NCBI GenBank assembly: GCA_002387205.1
Contig: DGLA01000012.1
Coordinates: 248,001 to 312,000 of the forward strand
Source: Stutzerimonas stutzeri
GTDB lineage: Bacteria > Pseudomonadota > Gammaproteobacteria > Pseudomonadales > Pseudomonadaceae
Reading direction: 5' to 3'
Length of the DNA stretch: 64,000 bases
This document shows, in pieces, positions 1 through 8,858 of the stretch; position 1 is the stretch's first letter; every line of letters starts with the position of its first letter. Position numbers and translations under genes: made by a program. Below the pieces are notes generated by a model. It saw nothing but the letters and a program-made list of their open reading frames with translations, was not told where the DNA came from and ran no database searches.

Positions 1-411
1 GCGTTCGACAGCATCGAGGATGCGCGCCGGTATTTCGCAAGCAAGTCCTTGTTCAAGGCATTCGACCCGGACTGCCTGGACGCTTATATCGAGCATGGCC
101 TGCAGCCCAGCGAAAACGGGGTCCGCCTGCGCTTTGACCCCGACACCGAAATCCGTATCTACCGCAGCGTGCCTCACGTGACGCCAGGCTGGCCTCACGC
201 GCTGAAGATCCCGCTGGCGGTGGTGCGTGGCCGTCAGAGCCGTGTGGTCATGCCGCATCATGCCTATCTGCTGCGGCTGGTCGCGCATGGCGAAGCACAT
301 ACCCTCTCCGGCGGGCATATGTTTCCGCTGGAGCACCCAGGTGAGACCGCGCTGTTGCTGCGGCAATTGTTCAGTCGCTGGAGCGGGCTGAATCAAAGAG
401 GTGCTGCATGA
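1..411 (+). CDS. alpha/beta hydrolase, C-terminal part (5' end outside window)
   Basis: The reading frame is open from base 1, so this is the last 136 codons of a gene that starts upstream of the window. The residues kept have the character of the cap and C-terminal part of a Pseudomonas alpha/beta hydrolase: a DAYIEHGL segment, an HVTPGW segment, and a late GGHMFPLEHP stretch whose histidine would fit the catalytic His. The nucleophile elbow is not in the window. Its stop overlaps the ATG of the next hydrolase (ATGA), so the two are translationally coupled and probably arose by duplication. The substrate cannot be told from the sequence. Confidence 0.75.
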   Translation, partial: AFDSIEDARRYFASKSLFKAFDPDCLDAYIEHGLQPSENGVRLRFDPDTEIRIYRSVPHVTPGWPHALKIPLAVVRGRQSRVVMPHHAYLLRLVAHGEAHTLSGGHMFPLEHPGETALLLRQLFSRWSGLNQRGAA

Positions 412-1265
412 CGATCGCGTTCGAAGAGATTCGCCTGAGCCTGCCGCATATCGAAGTTGCGGCACACCTGTACGGCCCGGAAGATGGGCAGCCGGTGATC
501 GCTCTGCACGGCTGGCTGGACAACGCGGCCACGTTCAGCCGCCTGGCGCCGTTGCTCGAAGGGCTGCGTATCGTTGCGCTGGATCTGCCAGGCCATGGCC
601 ATTCGGATCATCGTCCGGTCGGAGCCCCCTATAACATCTGGGACTATGCCCATGACGTGCTGCAGGTTGCCGAGCAGTTCGGCTGGCAGCGTTTTTCACT
701 GCTCGGGCACTCCATGGGCGCCATCGTCTCGGTGTTGCTGGCCGGCGCGATGCCTGACCGAGTCGGACGACTGGCCCTGATCGACGGGGTGATTCCCTTC
801 ACCGGCGAAGCGGAAACCGCCCCGCAAAAGCTCGGTGAATCCTTGCAGGCGCTGCTTGAGGTAGATGCCAAGCGAAAGCCGGTCTACAAGACATTCGAGC
901 AGGCTGTTGCCGCTCGAATGAAGGGCGTTGGTGCAGTCAGTCATGACGCCGCCGAGCGACTCGCCCAACGTGGCCTCATGCCGGTTCCGGGTGGTTTCAC
1001 CTGGCGTACCGATGCCCGTCTGATGTTGCCATCACCGATGCGGTTGAGCCGTGCACATGCCCTGGCGTTCGTTGACCGGGTAGCGTGCCCGACGAGCCTG
1101 ATCCTGGCAGAGCAGGGCCTGATGACCGAACCTGCCATGTTGCAGCTCGCCGAAGGCCTGCCCTTCGCGTTGCACCGGCTTGCCGGTGGCCATCACCTGC
1201 ATCTGGACGATGAAACCGGTGCCAGGGCCGTGGCAGCTGTCTTCAATCCGTTCTTTTCCAGCTGA
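408..1265 (+). CDS. alpha/beta hydrolase
   Basis: A 285-residue single-domain alpha/beta hydrolase. The oxyanion-hole segment LHGWLDNA lies near residue 33, the nucleophile elbow GHSMG has Ser102, and a LAGGHHLHLDD stretch near the C-terminus supplies the catalytic His. The DLPGHGHSD motif near residue 59 is typical of esterase and lipase-like members. The ATG overlaps the stop of the preceding hydrolase, giving a two-gene operon. There is no signal peptide, so it is probably cytoplasmic. Family membership is secure; the substrate is unknown. Confidence 0.88.
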   Translation: MTIAFEEIRLSLPHIEVAAHLYGPEDGQPVIALHGWLDNAATFSRLAPLLEGLRIVALDLPGHGHSDHRPVGAPYNIWDYAHDVLQVAEQFGWQRFSLLGHSMGAIVSVLLAGAMPDRVGRLALIDGVIPFTGEAETAPQKLGESLQALLEVDAKRKPVYKTFEQAVAARMKGVGAVSHDAAERLAQRGLMPVPGGFTWRTDARLMLPSPMRLSRAHALAFVDRVACPTSLILAEQGLMTEPAMLQLAEGLPFALHRLAGGHHLHLDDETGARAVAAVFNPFFSS

Positions 1266-1466
1266 AGGGCGCTGGGCGTTTCGCAAGAATCTGTCGCAAA
1301 CCCTTGCTTGACTTGCATTTGCCAAGTGGTGAGGCTGGGCGCTTGCTCCAGCAGGGAACCTTGAGATGATCGATAAGTACAGCGCAGCAAGGTCGAGCGA
1401 TCTGCCTCCGGGTAAAGCCGATAGTGGCGCTTTCCGGTGCCAGCTGAAGGCGATGGTGACCCGGTG

Positions 1467-2279
1467 ATGGGCCGTATTGCGGTTATCTTGGGCGTCGCCC
1501 TTGGACTGACGGCGGGCCTGGCCCAGGCTGCAGACGTACCGGGCAGCCAGGATTTCGATGCGTTGCCGCGCTATCCGCAGGCGCAGATCGTCGCGTTCAA
1601 GGATCGAGCGGTGCTCGAGCGGACCTATCCACTCGACTCGATTCGGCGCATCAGCGGGCGTTTGCGGATGAGTGACCAGGTCAGCGCAGCCGGACAGCTC
1701 ACCGCCATTACCTATCAGCTTCCCAGCGTGCATTCCGGGATAGAAGCATTCGAACGGGCACGCAGCCAGTTGCTGGAAGAGGGTGCCGAGCTGTTGTTCT
1801 GGTGCGAAGGTCGTGATTGCGGTTCAAGCAGCCTCTGGGCAAACGAGATTTTCGAAGTGTCGTCACTTTATGGCCCCGAGGCTCGGCAGGCCTATCTGCT
1901 GGCACGCCTGCCGGGCGAGTCGGACCGGCTCATCGCCCTCTATGGCATCACCAGGGGTAACGGCAGACCTTATCTTCAGGTTGAGCAATTCACACCGGAC
2001 GCTCCGCTCGGTGTGATTCTGCCCAACCCGGCTACCTTGCTTCGTCAGCTGAAAAGCACGGGCGAGTTGTGGCTTCCACGCTTGCCGGATGAGCCAACAG
2101 CGGAGTGGGGCGCTCTGCTGGCAAACGTGCTGCGGCTTGACAGCACGGTGCGGGTGGAACTGCTGGGCAAGGGTGCGGCGGCCTGGTATGAGGCCCTGAC
2201 GGCAGAGCGGATCAAGGCTCGCCGGCTGGAAGCCCAGGTTTCTGAAGATCCCGGTCTGCGCATCCGACTGTTGCGCTGA
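1467..2279 (+). CDS. DUF4892 domain-containing exported protein
   Basis: This 270-residue protein has a clear Sec signal peptide (MGRIAVILGVALGLTAGLAQA, then AD). The body resembles the DUF4892 proteins of pseudomonads: a FDALPRYPQA motif soon after the signal, and a segment with two cysteines (FWCEGRDCGSS) that could form a disulfide in the periplasm. I chose the ATG at 1467 over an in-frame GTG at 1437 because it puts the signal peptide at the N-terminus. The function of the family is not known to me. About 200 bases without a gene separate it from the hydrolase upstream. Confidence 0.75.
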   Translation: MGRIAVILGVALGLTAGLAQAADVPGSQDFDALPRYPQAQIVAFKDRAVLERTYPLDSIRRISGRLRMSDQVSAAGQLTAITYQLPSVHSGIEAFERARSQLLEEGAELLFWCEGRDCGSSSLWANEIFEVSSLYGPEARQAYLLARLPGESDRLIALYGITRGNGRPYLQVEQFTPDAPLGVILPNPATLLRQLKSTGELWLPRLPDEPTAEWGALLANVLRLDSTVRVELLGKGAAAWYEALTAERIKARRLEAQVSEDPGLRIRLLR

Positions 2280-2357
2280 GGGCGGTTTCAGACTGCAATA
2301 CGCGATTGCCTTCGCGCCTTGTTCAAGGCGCGCCGCATCTCTTCGATAGGTATCCCG

Positions 2358-3440
2358 ATGCTGAACAACGATCGTCTGCTGGTGCAGATTCTGCTCCTGG
2401 TGTTGCTGGGTGCCTGTGTGTGGGTACTTGCGCCCTTTGTTTCGGCGCTTTTCTGGGCAGCGGTACTGGCATTTGCCAGCTGGCCGGTGATGCGGGTACT
2501 GACGCGCTTGATGAACGGCAATTCGACCCTTGCAGCAACCGTGCTCACGGTCGGCTGGATGGTACTGGTGGCAGTTCCCCTGGTCTGGCTGGGATTCAAC
2601 ATTGCCGATCAGATTCGCGAAGTGAACGTGCTGGTGCACAACTTGCAGGTTCAAGGCCTGCCGGCACCACCGGCCTGGCTGGGCGAGCTGCCGCTGATCG
2701 GCGACAAGCTGCTTGATATCTGGAACACCCTCGACGAGCAGGGCACCGCGTTCTTCGCGACGATTCGTCCCTATATCGGCCAGGTGGGCAATTGGTTGCT
2801 GGTGCGCAGCGCCCGGATTGGTGGCGGCATGCTGGAGTTGGCGCTAAGCCTGGTGCTGGTGTTTTTCTTCTATCGTGACGGTCCGAAACTCGCCGCCTTC
2901 GTCCACAGCCTGCTGCATCGACTGATTGGTGATCGCGCCGACCACTACCTTGAGCTTGTGGCCGGAACGGTCCAGCGCGTTGTCAATGGGGTGATCGGGA
3001 CTGCCGCTGCCCAGGCGATCCTGGCGTATGTGGGGTTCAGCATCGCCGGGGTCCCCGGTGCTCTGATCCTGGGCTTGCTGACTTTCGCGTTCAGCTTCCT
3101 GATGGTCCCGCCATTGATCTGGGGACCGGCAGTGGCCTGGCTTGCCTGGCAAGGCCAGTACGGCATGGCCGTGTTCCTTGGAATCTGGGGCATGTTCATC
3201 ATCAGCGGTGTCGACAACGTGTTGAAACCCTACTTGATCAGTCGCGGCGGTAACCTGCCGCTGGTGGTCGTGCTGCTGGGTGTGTTTGGCGGCGTTCTGG
3301 CGTTCGGCTTCATGGGGCTGTTCCTCGGGCCGACGCTGTTGGCGGTTGCCTATAGCCTCCTGGGTGACTGGCTCATCAAGGAAGTGCCGGCAGCTGCCGA
3401 CACCGAGAACCTGACGGCAGGGCGGGTCGAGCGGTACTGA
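2358..3440 (+). CDS. AI-2E family transporter (PerM-like permease)
   Basis: A 360-residue polytopic inner-membrane protein of the AI-2E/PerM exporter superfamily. Two hydrophobic segments open the protein, a soluble middle region (about residues 95-150) follows, and the C-terminal half has further spans, including GVPGALILGLLTFAFSFLMVPP and a terminal GFMGLFLGPTLLAVAYSLL typical of the family. The ATG at 2358 has GATAGG upstream; a TTG at 2319 would add an unlikely charged leader. Members include autoinducer-2 exporters and Na+/H+ antiporters, so the substrate is open. Confidence 0.85.
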   Translation: MLNNDRLLVQILLLVLLGACVWVLAPFVSALFWAAVLAFASWPVMRVLTRLMNGNSTLAATVLTVGWMVLVAVPLVWLGFNIADQIREVNVLVHNLQVQGLPAPPAWLGELPLIGDKLLDIWNTLDEQGTAFFATIRPYIGQVGNWLLVRSARIGGGMLELALSLVLVFFFYRDGPKLAAFVHSLLHRLIGDRADHYLELVAGTVQRVVNGVIGTAAAQAILAYVGFSIAGVPGALILGLLTFAFSFLMVPPLIWGPAVAWLAWQGQYGMAVFLGIWGMFIISGVDNVLKPYLISRGGNLPLVVVLLGVFGGVLAFGFMGLFLGPTLLAVAYSLLGDWLIKEVPAAADTENLTAGRVERY

Positions 3441-3453
3441 TCGTTCTGGCGGT

Positions 3454-4446
3454 CTAACGCTGCTCCTGCTCGTACTTGTCCATCGCGTCACGGGCAACTG
3501 TCCGGCCCAGCTGGATCAGCTCGGGTGCCTTGTAGAACTCGTAGAAGCGGCACGCCCTTTTGGGGATGTTGACCAGCACGTTGGGCGGGTAGCCGGCGAT
3601 CTTGTACTGCGTCAGGGAAGACTGCATCACTTCGAAGCTCTGGTTGATCAGCTCAAGTAGCGATGCCGGGCCGCCTACGTCCACTACCATCGACCCTTCT
3701 GCCGACTTTGGCGCACCCTGGCCGGTGGGCGCAGCCGGCGGCTGACCGTCGCGGGCGACTTCGCCAGCCTGGAGTTCGGCAATGTGCTGTTCCAGGGCAT
3801 CATTGTCTCGACGCCAGAACGGAATATGCGAGCTGATGGTGCTGAACATGGCATCGAACCGGCCGGGCCTCAGAATCTCCGGCAAGGGGTACTGGCGGTG
3901 ATTATTGGCGTTGAGGTTGACTGCGATAATGATGTCGCTGTGACTCGACACAACCGGCACGATGGGCAGTGGATTGAGGATCCCGCCATCGACCAGCATG
4001 CGATTGCCCTGAATCACCGGCGTGAACAGGCTAGGAATGGCCGCAGACGCGCGCATCGCCAATTCCAGGTTGCCCTCCTGAAACCAGATTTCCTGCTGAT
4101 TGGTCAGGTCGGCCGCAACCGCCGTGTAGGGAATCTGGAGATCTTCGATGTTCACGGAGCCGACCATGTCGCGGATGCGCCCGAAAATCTTCTCGCCGCG
4201 AATCGCCCCGAGGCTGAAGCTCGGATCGACCAGGCGCAGCATGTCGAGATAATCCAGGCTCTCGATCCACTCGCGATACTCCTCCAGTTTGCCCGCAGCA
4301 TAGATACCACCCACCACGGCACCCATCGAGCAGCCGGCGATGCAGCTGATCTCGTAGCCACGCGCCGTCAGTTCTTCGATGACGCCGATGTGCGCGTAGC
4401 CCCGCGCACCTCCTGATCCCAGTACCAATGCGACCTTGTTGCCCAT
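3454..4446 (-). CDS. patatin-like phospholipase family protein
   Basis: A 330-residue patatin-domain protein. The glycine-rich oxyanion motif GSGGARG is at residues 10-16, the nucleophile elbow GCSMG carries Ser40, and the DGG motif carries Asp153, so the Ser-Asp dyad is intact. The C-terminal third (about residues 215-330) has a Pro/Gly-rich linker and then an extra region outside the patatin core. The start has a good AGGGAG ribosome site. There is no signal peptide, as in the RssA/YchK-like cytoplasmic group. It is convergent with the AI-2E gene and divergent from selD. Confidence 0.88.
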   Translation of the reverse strand: MGNKVALVLGSGGARGYAHIGVIEELTARGYEISCIAGCSMGAVVGGIYAAGKLEEYREWIESLDYLDMLRLVDPSFSLGAIRGEKIFGRIRDMVGSVNIEDLQIPYTAVAADLTNQQEIWFQEGNLELAMRASAAIPSLFTPVIQGNRMLVDGGILNPLPIVPVVSSHSDIIIAVNLNANNHRQYPLPEILRPGRFDAMFSTISSHIPFWRRDNDALEQHIAELQAGEVARDGQPPAAPTGQGAPKSAEGSMVVDVGGPASLLELINQSFEVMQSSLTQYKIAGYPPNVLVNIPKRACRFYEFYKAPELIQLGRTVARDAMDKYEQEQR

Positions 4447-4604
4447 TTGCTTCTCCCTGTGGCGTTCGGTGGTAGCTTCGAGCTTCGAGCGGCAGGCATC
4501 AAGCTAAAAACCAGAGCGCAACCGTCGACGCTTCGGCGCAGCGATGCCGCCATCAGCCTTTGCTACAATCGGCGCCCGTTTTGCCAGCGTCACGAGACCA
4601 TCAG

Positions 4605-5639
4605 ATGAGCGAACCGATCCGCCTTACCCAATACAGTCACGGCGCCGGCTGCGGCTGCAAGATTTCGCCCAAGGTGCTGGATGTGATCCTCGCCGGCAGC
4701 GGCGCCCAGCATCTGGACCCGCGGTTGTGGGTCGGCAACGCCTCTCGCGATGATGCGGCCGTGTACGGCATCGATGAAGAGCGCGGCGTGGTGTCGACCA
4801 CCGACTTCTTCATGCCCATCGTCGACGATCCTTTCGACTTCGGGCGCATTGCCGCCACCAACGCCATAAGCGACATCTATGCCATGGGCGGCGACCCGCT
4901 GATGGCCATCGCCATCCTCGGCTGGCCGGTCAATGTCCTGCCCCCCGAAGTGGCCCGTGAGGTCATCGCAGGGGGGCGCGCCGTGTGCGATGCGGCCGGT
5001 ATTCCGCTGGCGGGCGGCCATTCGATCGATGCGCCGGAGCCGATCTTCGGCCTGGCCGTGACTGGCCTGGTCAACAGGAGCCAGATGAAGCGCAACGACA
5101 CGGCATCGGTCGGCTGCAAGCTGTACCTGACCAAACCGCTCGGTATCGGCATCCTTACCACTGCCGAAAAGCAGGCCAAGTTGCGCCCTGAAGACGTCGG
5201 GCTGGCACGTGACTGGATGTGCACCCTCAATACGCCCGGCAGTCGTTTCGGCAGGCTTGCAGGCGTGCGCGCGATGACTGATGTCACCGGCTTCGGTCTT
5301 CTCGGACATCTGGTGGAGATGGCTGACGGCAGCGGTGTGACGGCGCGTATCGATTATGCCCGCGTGCCTCGCCTGGAGAGCGTCGCGTACTACCTGGAAC
5401 AGGGGTGCGTGCCCGGTGGCACCGGGCGGAATTTCGATAGCTACGGCGAACGCATCGCTCCGCTCGGCGAGCGAGAAAAGCAGCTGCTGTGCGACCCGCA
5501 GACCAGCGGCGGCCTGCTGGTTGCGGTCGCGTCCGAAGGCGAGGCGGAATTCGTCGCCGTCGCCAGAGAGCTCGGCCTGGCGCTTGAGCCCATCGGCGAA
5601 CTGGTCGAAGCCGGCGCTTTTGCCGTCGAGGTTCGTTGA
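4605..5639 (+). CDS. selD: selenide, water dikinase SelD
   Basis: SelD makes selenophosphate from selenide and ATP, the selenium donor for selenouridine in tRNA and for selenocysteine. The 344-residue protein carries the N-terminal catalytic motif GAGCGCKISP, with Cys16 where some relatives have selenocysteine, and Lys19. The AIRS-type ATP-binding fold follows, with DDAAVYGI, a DFFMPIVDDPFDFGRIAA segment, TDVTGFGLLGH and a late CDPQTSGGLL. The ATG at 4605 matches the usual SelD N-terminus. Its stop overlaps the start of selU (TGATG), so the two are coupled. Confidence 0.96.
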   Translation: MSEPIRLTQYSHGAGCGCKISPKVLDVILAGSGAQHLDPRLWVGNASRDDAAVYGIDEERGVVSTTDFFMPIVDDPFDFGRIAATNAISDIYAMGGDPLMAIAILGWPVNVLPPEVAREVIAGGRAVCDAAGIPLAGGHSIDAPEPIFGLAVTGLVNRSQMKRNDTASVGCKLYLTKPLGIGILTTAEKQAKLRPEDVGLARDWMCTLNTPGSRFGRLAGVRAMTDVTGFGLLGHLVEMADGSGVTARIDYARVPRLESVAYYLEQGCVPGGTGRNFDSYGERIAPLGEREKQLLCDPQTSGGLLVAVASEGEAEFVAVARELGLALEPIGELVEAGAFAVEVR

Positions 5640-6739
5640 TGCGTGGCGATACCGATAATTACCGCGAGCTGTTCCTGAACGACGTTCCGATGATGGACGC
5701 CCGTGCCCCGGTGGAATTTGACAAGGGTGCTTTCCCGGGCGTCGTCAACCTGCCGCTGATGAACGACATCGAACGGCAGAAGGTTGGCACCTGCTACAAG
5801 CAGCATGGTCAGCAGGCAGCGATCGAGCTGGGTCACCGCCTGGTGAACGGCAAGATAAAGGCCGAGCGAATCGAAGCCTGGGCCGATTTCGCGCAGCGCA
5901 ACCCGCAGGGGTATATCTACTGCTTTCGTGGCGGTTTGCGCTCGCAGCTGGTACAGCAATGGCTGAAAACCGAGGCCGGCATCGACTACCCGCGCATCAC
6001 CGGCGGCTACAAGGCGATGCGTCAGTTTCTGCTGGAAACCATCGATCAGTCTGCCGTGCAAGACGACTTCGTGCTTGTCGGCGGTATGACCGGGACCGGC
6101 AAGACCGAAGTGCTGGCGCGCCTGAACGACAGTGTCGACCTGGAAGGGATCGCCAACCACCGCGGTTCAAGTTTCGGCAAACGCGCCACTGCGCAGCCGG
6201 TGCAGATCGATTTCGAAAACATGCTTGCCATCCGGTTGCTCAAGATGCAGGCCGCCGGGGCCAGGCAATTCGTTCTTGAAGACGAAGCGCGCCTCGTCGG
6301 GCGCTGTTCGATCCCGTTGGCCTTGTTCCAAGGCATGCAGCGTTATCCGCTGGTGTGGCTTGAAGACAGTCTGGAAGGGCGTATCGACCGGATTCTGAAG
6401 GATTACGTCACAGACCTTTGCGCCGAGTTTATCGTTGAGCTGGGTGACGAAGGATTTGCAGCGTTCAGCGAGCGTTTGCAGCAAAGCCTGGTCAATATCA
6501 GCAAGCGGCTCGGCGGCGAAGCCTACAAGCGTCTGGCCGCGATAATGGATCAGGCGCTTGCCGAGCAGGCGAGCACAGGGGCGGTGGACCTGCACCGTGG
6601 CTGGATCGAGGCGCTGCTCAAGCAGTACTACGATCCGATGTATGCCTACCAGCGGGAGAGCAAGGCGTCTCGAATCGAGTTCTCGGGCGAGCAGGATGCC
6701 GTAGTCGAATTTCTGCGCGAGCGAGCGTCAACCAAGTAG
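5639..6739 (+). CDS. selU: tRNA 2-selenouridine synthase SelU (MnmH)
   Basis: SelU replaces the sulfur of 2-thiouridine at the tRNA wobble position with selenium, using selenophosphate from SelD. The 366-residue protein has an N-terminal rhodanese domain with catalytic Cys95 in YCFRGG, and a C-terminal P-loop domain with GMTGTGKTE at residues 149-157. An HRGSSFG motif follows the P-loop, as in the family. It is the second gene of a selD-selU operon and overlaps selD by one base. Length and both domains match full-length E. coli SelU. Confidence 0.95.
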   Translation: MRGDTDNYRELFLNDVPMMDARAPVEFDKGAFPGVVNLPLMNDIERQKVGTCYKQHGQQAAIELGHRLVNGKIKAERIEAWADFAQRNPQGYIYCFRGGLRSQLVQQWLKTEAGIDYPRITGGYKAMRQFLLETIDQSAVQDDFVLVGGMTGTGKTEVLARLNDSVDLEGIANHRGSSFGKRATAQPVQIDFENMLAIRLLKMQAAGARQFVLEDEARLVGRCSIPLALFQGMQRYPLVWLEDSLEGRIDRILKDYVTDLCAEFIVELGDEGFAAFSERLQQSLVNISKRLGGEAYKRLAAIMDQALAEQASTGAVDLHRGWIEALLKQYYDPMYAYQRESKASRIEFSGEQDAVVEFLRERASTK

Positions 6740-6772
6740 CACCGAGCAATTATCGAAAACGAGGATGTATCG

Positions 6773-7051
6773 ATGAAGAACATGATCTGTTTGTCGCTGA
6801 TGGCGCTGGCGTTGGCTGGCTGCGCCGGTAAGACCGCCTATCGTGACAGCTGCGCGTCCCAGCTGAACGCTGCCTGGGAAGAGCAGAGCCTGGCGGAGGC
6901 GGAAGGGTTCGCAGGCACCGTAAGCTACTCGAAGGCAATCGCATTGTTGACGGGAGCCAAGACCCAGCAGCAATTCGAGGCCTATCAGGGGTGCGTCGAA
7001 AAGGCCAAGAAGGCTCGCTTCTATCTTCGTGAGTCGCGCGCAGGCCGCTGA
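6773..7051 (+). CDS. small lipoprotein, conserved hypothetical
   Basis: A 92-residue predicted lipoprotein. The signal peptide ends in the lipobox LAGC, with Cys17 as the likely lipidated residue. The mature part has two more cysteines (in RDSCAS and QGCVEK) and an Ala/Glu-rich helical character. The ATG has a GAGG ribosome site at 6761. It lies 33 bases after selU and may be read from the same transcript. I do not recognise a function. Confidence 0.7.
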   Translation: MKNMICLSLMALALAGCAGKTAYRDSCASQLNAAWEEQSLAEAEGFAGTVSYSKAIALLTGAKTQQQFEAYQGCVEKAKKARFYLRESRAGR

Positions 7052-7151
7052 GGCCCCGCGATCTGTGGCAGCCGCGCTGGCTGCCACTTCTTGATCCTTC
7101 GGCCCCATCCCCGTCCCTGGTCTCCGGCCAGACCGAATCGGCAGGAATTCC

Positions 7152-7754
7152 ATGCAACTCGACTTTTCCAAGCTGACGCCCGTCGAGGCTTATCGCTGGC
7201 TGACTTCGACCGTCACGCCGCGCCCGATTGCCTGGGTCTCGACATGCTCGATGGCGGGCGTCAGTAACCTTGCGCCCTTCAGTTTCTTCCAGGTCATCAG
7301 CAGCGAACCACCAACCCTGCTCATCAATGTCGGTCTCAAAGACGGCCTGTCCAAGGACACGGCTCGAAACGCCCGCGACACTGGAGAGCTAGTCATCCAA
7401 CTCGTCAGTGCTGAGCAAGCCGAGGCGATGAATGCATCTGCCGCAGCCTTGCCTCACGGCCTCAGTGAATTCGAACATTGCGGGATACCCAGCGAGCCTG
7501 CCTGCATCGTCAAGGTGCAGCGCGTCGCCGGCGCGCCGGTCGCTTTCGAGTGTCGCGTCGCGCAGATACTGCCTTACCCGGCCGAGTCGCCCAGTTGCGA
7601 ACTCATATTTGCCGAAGTGCTGCTGGCCCATGTCGAGGATCGCGTCCTTGACGAACGTGGGCGTATCGATCCGGCCCGGCTCGATCTGGTTGGGCGGCTT
7701 GGCGGCGCAGCCTACAGTTACACCCGCGAGCGTTTCGACATGCAGCGGCCCTAG
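7152..7754 (+). CDS. flavin reductase family protein (FMN-binding split barrel)
   Basis: A 200-residue member of the flavin reductase-like/DIM6-NTAB split-barrel family. The N-terminus has the typical TPRPIAWVST motif and then NLAPFSFFQVISSEPPTLLI, which line the FMN site in relatives. A KDTARNARDTGELVIQLVS segment and a C-terminal LVGRLGGAAYSYTRERF also fit. Such proteins bind FMN and either reduce it or act as oxidoreductases on small substrates. An AGGAA site precedes the ATG. No partner monooxygenase lies nearby, so the role is open. Confidence 0.85.
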   Translation: MQLDFSKLTPVEAYRWLTSTVTPRPIAWVSTCSMAGVSNLAPFSFFQVISSEPPTLLINVGLKDGLSKDTARNARDTGELVIQLVSAEQAEAMNASAAALPHGLSEFEHCGIPSEPACIVKVQRVAGAPVAFECRVAQILPYPAESPSCELIFAEVLLAHVEDRVLDERGRIDPARLDLVGRLGGAAYSYTRERFDMQRP

Positions 7755-7908
7755 CAGGCCACTGCTTCGCTCGGATCAGCGATTGACCTCATCACCAACA
7801 GGCACCCAAGGATCGGCGTCAGGTCACGACTTCGTCACGGCAGGTTTCCATCGCTATGCCTGAGGCGGGCCGGCCAGTAGGATCGACAAACGAACACAGG
7901 AGAGTCGC

Positions 7909-8826
7909 ATGCGTGCCCGATTAGATGTCTGCCTAGGTGCGGTAAACGAAGTTCTACTCGGCAAGCAGTCACAGGTTCGCCTGGCCATGGCCTGCCTTCT
8001 GGCAAAGGGGCATCTGCTGGTCGAAGACCTGCCGGGCATGGGCAAGACGACCCTCAGTCATGCGCTGGCCAAGGTGATGGGGCTGGAATTCCAGCGCATT
8101 CAGTTCACCTCGGACTTGCTGCCCGGCGATATTCTCGGCACCTCGGTTTTCGATAAGGACAGCGGTCAGTTCGTGTTCCATCCCGGGCCGATCTTCGCCG
8201 AACTGGTGCTGGCCGATGAAATCAACCGGGCCACGCCGAAAAGCCAGAGCGCGCTGCTCGAGGCCATGGAGGAGGGGCAGGTCACTATCGAGGGGGCGAC
8301 GCGACCATTGCCGGAGCCGTTCTTCGTGGTCGCTACGCAGAACCCGGTCAACTCTGGCGGTACCTTCGCCTTGCCTGAATCCCAGCTGGACCGCTTTCTC
8401 ATGCGGCTGTCGTTGGGTTACCCGGCCAAGGCGGCTGAAAAAGCGCTGTTGCTGGGCGACTCGCGGCGTGACCTGCTTGCCCGGCTGCAGCCAGAGTTGG
8501 ATCGGACCGGGCTCTCAGCCATTCAGCAAGCGGTGGCTGCGGTGCGCGTCAGCGATGCGCTGGTGGATTACGTGTTGCGCCTGGTGGAGGCCACACGCAC
8601 GCAGCCGCAGTTCGCCTGGGGGTTGTCACCGCGTGGCAGCCTCGCACTTCTGGCGGCGGCACGTGCATGGGCATTCCTGGATGGGCGCGAATACGTGATC
8701 CCTGAAGACGTCCAGGCGGTATTGCCGGCAGTGGTGGGCCATCGATTGCGTGAGCGTGCCGATGCCACAGGGCATGGGGGCGGTGCGTTGGTGCAATGGC
8801 TGCTACGTGAAGTTCCGGCGCTCTGA
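7909..8826 (+). CDS. MoxR-family AAA ATPase
   Basis: A 305-residue AAA+ ATPase of the MoxR family. The Walker A motif GMGKTT is at residues 43-48, Walker B LVLADEINR at about 99-107, and a sensor-1-like VATQNPVNSGGTFALPESQLDRF follows; the arginine in DRFLMRLSLGYP is the expected finger. MoxR proteins act as chaperones for partner proteins, often von Willebrand factor or DUF58 proteins. Here the DUF58 gene and a transglutaminase gene follow directly, which is the standard MoxR/DUF58/TgpA operon. The 154 bases before it hold no gene. Confidence 0.92.
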   Translation: MRARLDVCLGAVNEVLLGKQSQVRLAMACLLAKGHLLVEDLPGMGKTTLSHALAKVMGLEFQRIQFTSDLLPGDILGTSVFDKDSGQFVFHPGPIFAELVLADEINRATPKSQSALLEAMEEGQVTIEGATRPLPEPFFVVATQNPVNSGGTFALPESQLDRFLMRLSLGYPAKAAEKALLLGDSRRDLLARLQPELDRTGLSAIQQAVAAVRVSDALVDYVLRLVEATRTQPQFAWGLSPRGSLALLAAARAWAFLDGREYVIPEDVQAVLPAVVGHRLRERADATGHGGGALVQWLLREVPAL

Positions 8827-8858
8827 TGCCGCCTCGCCAGGCTTGAAGGAAGACGCCC

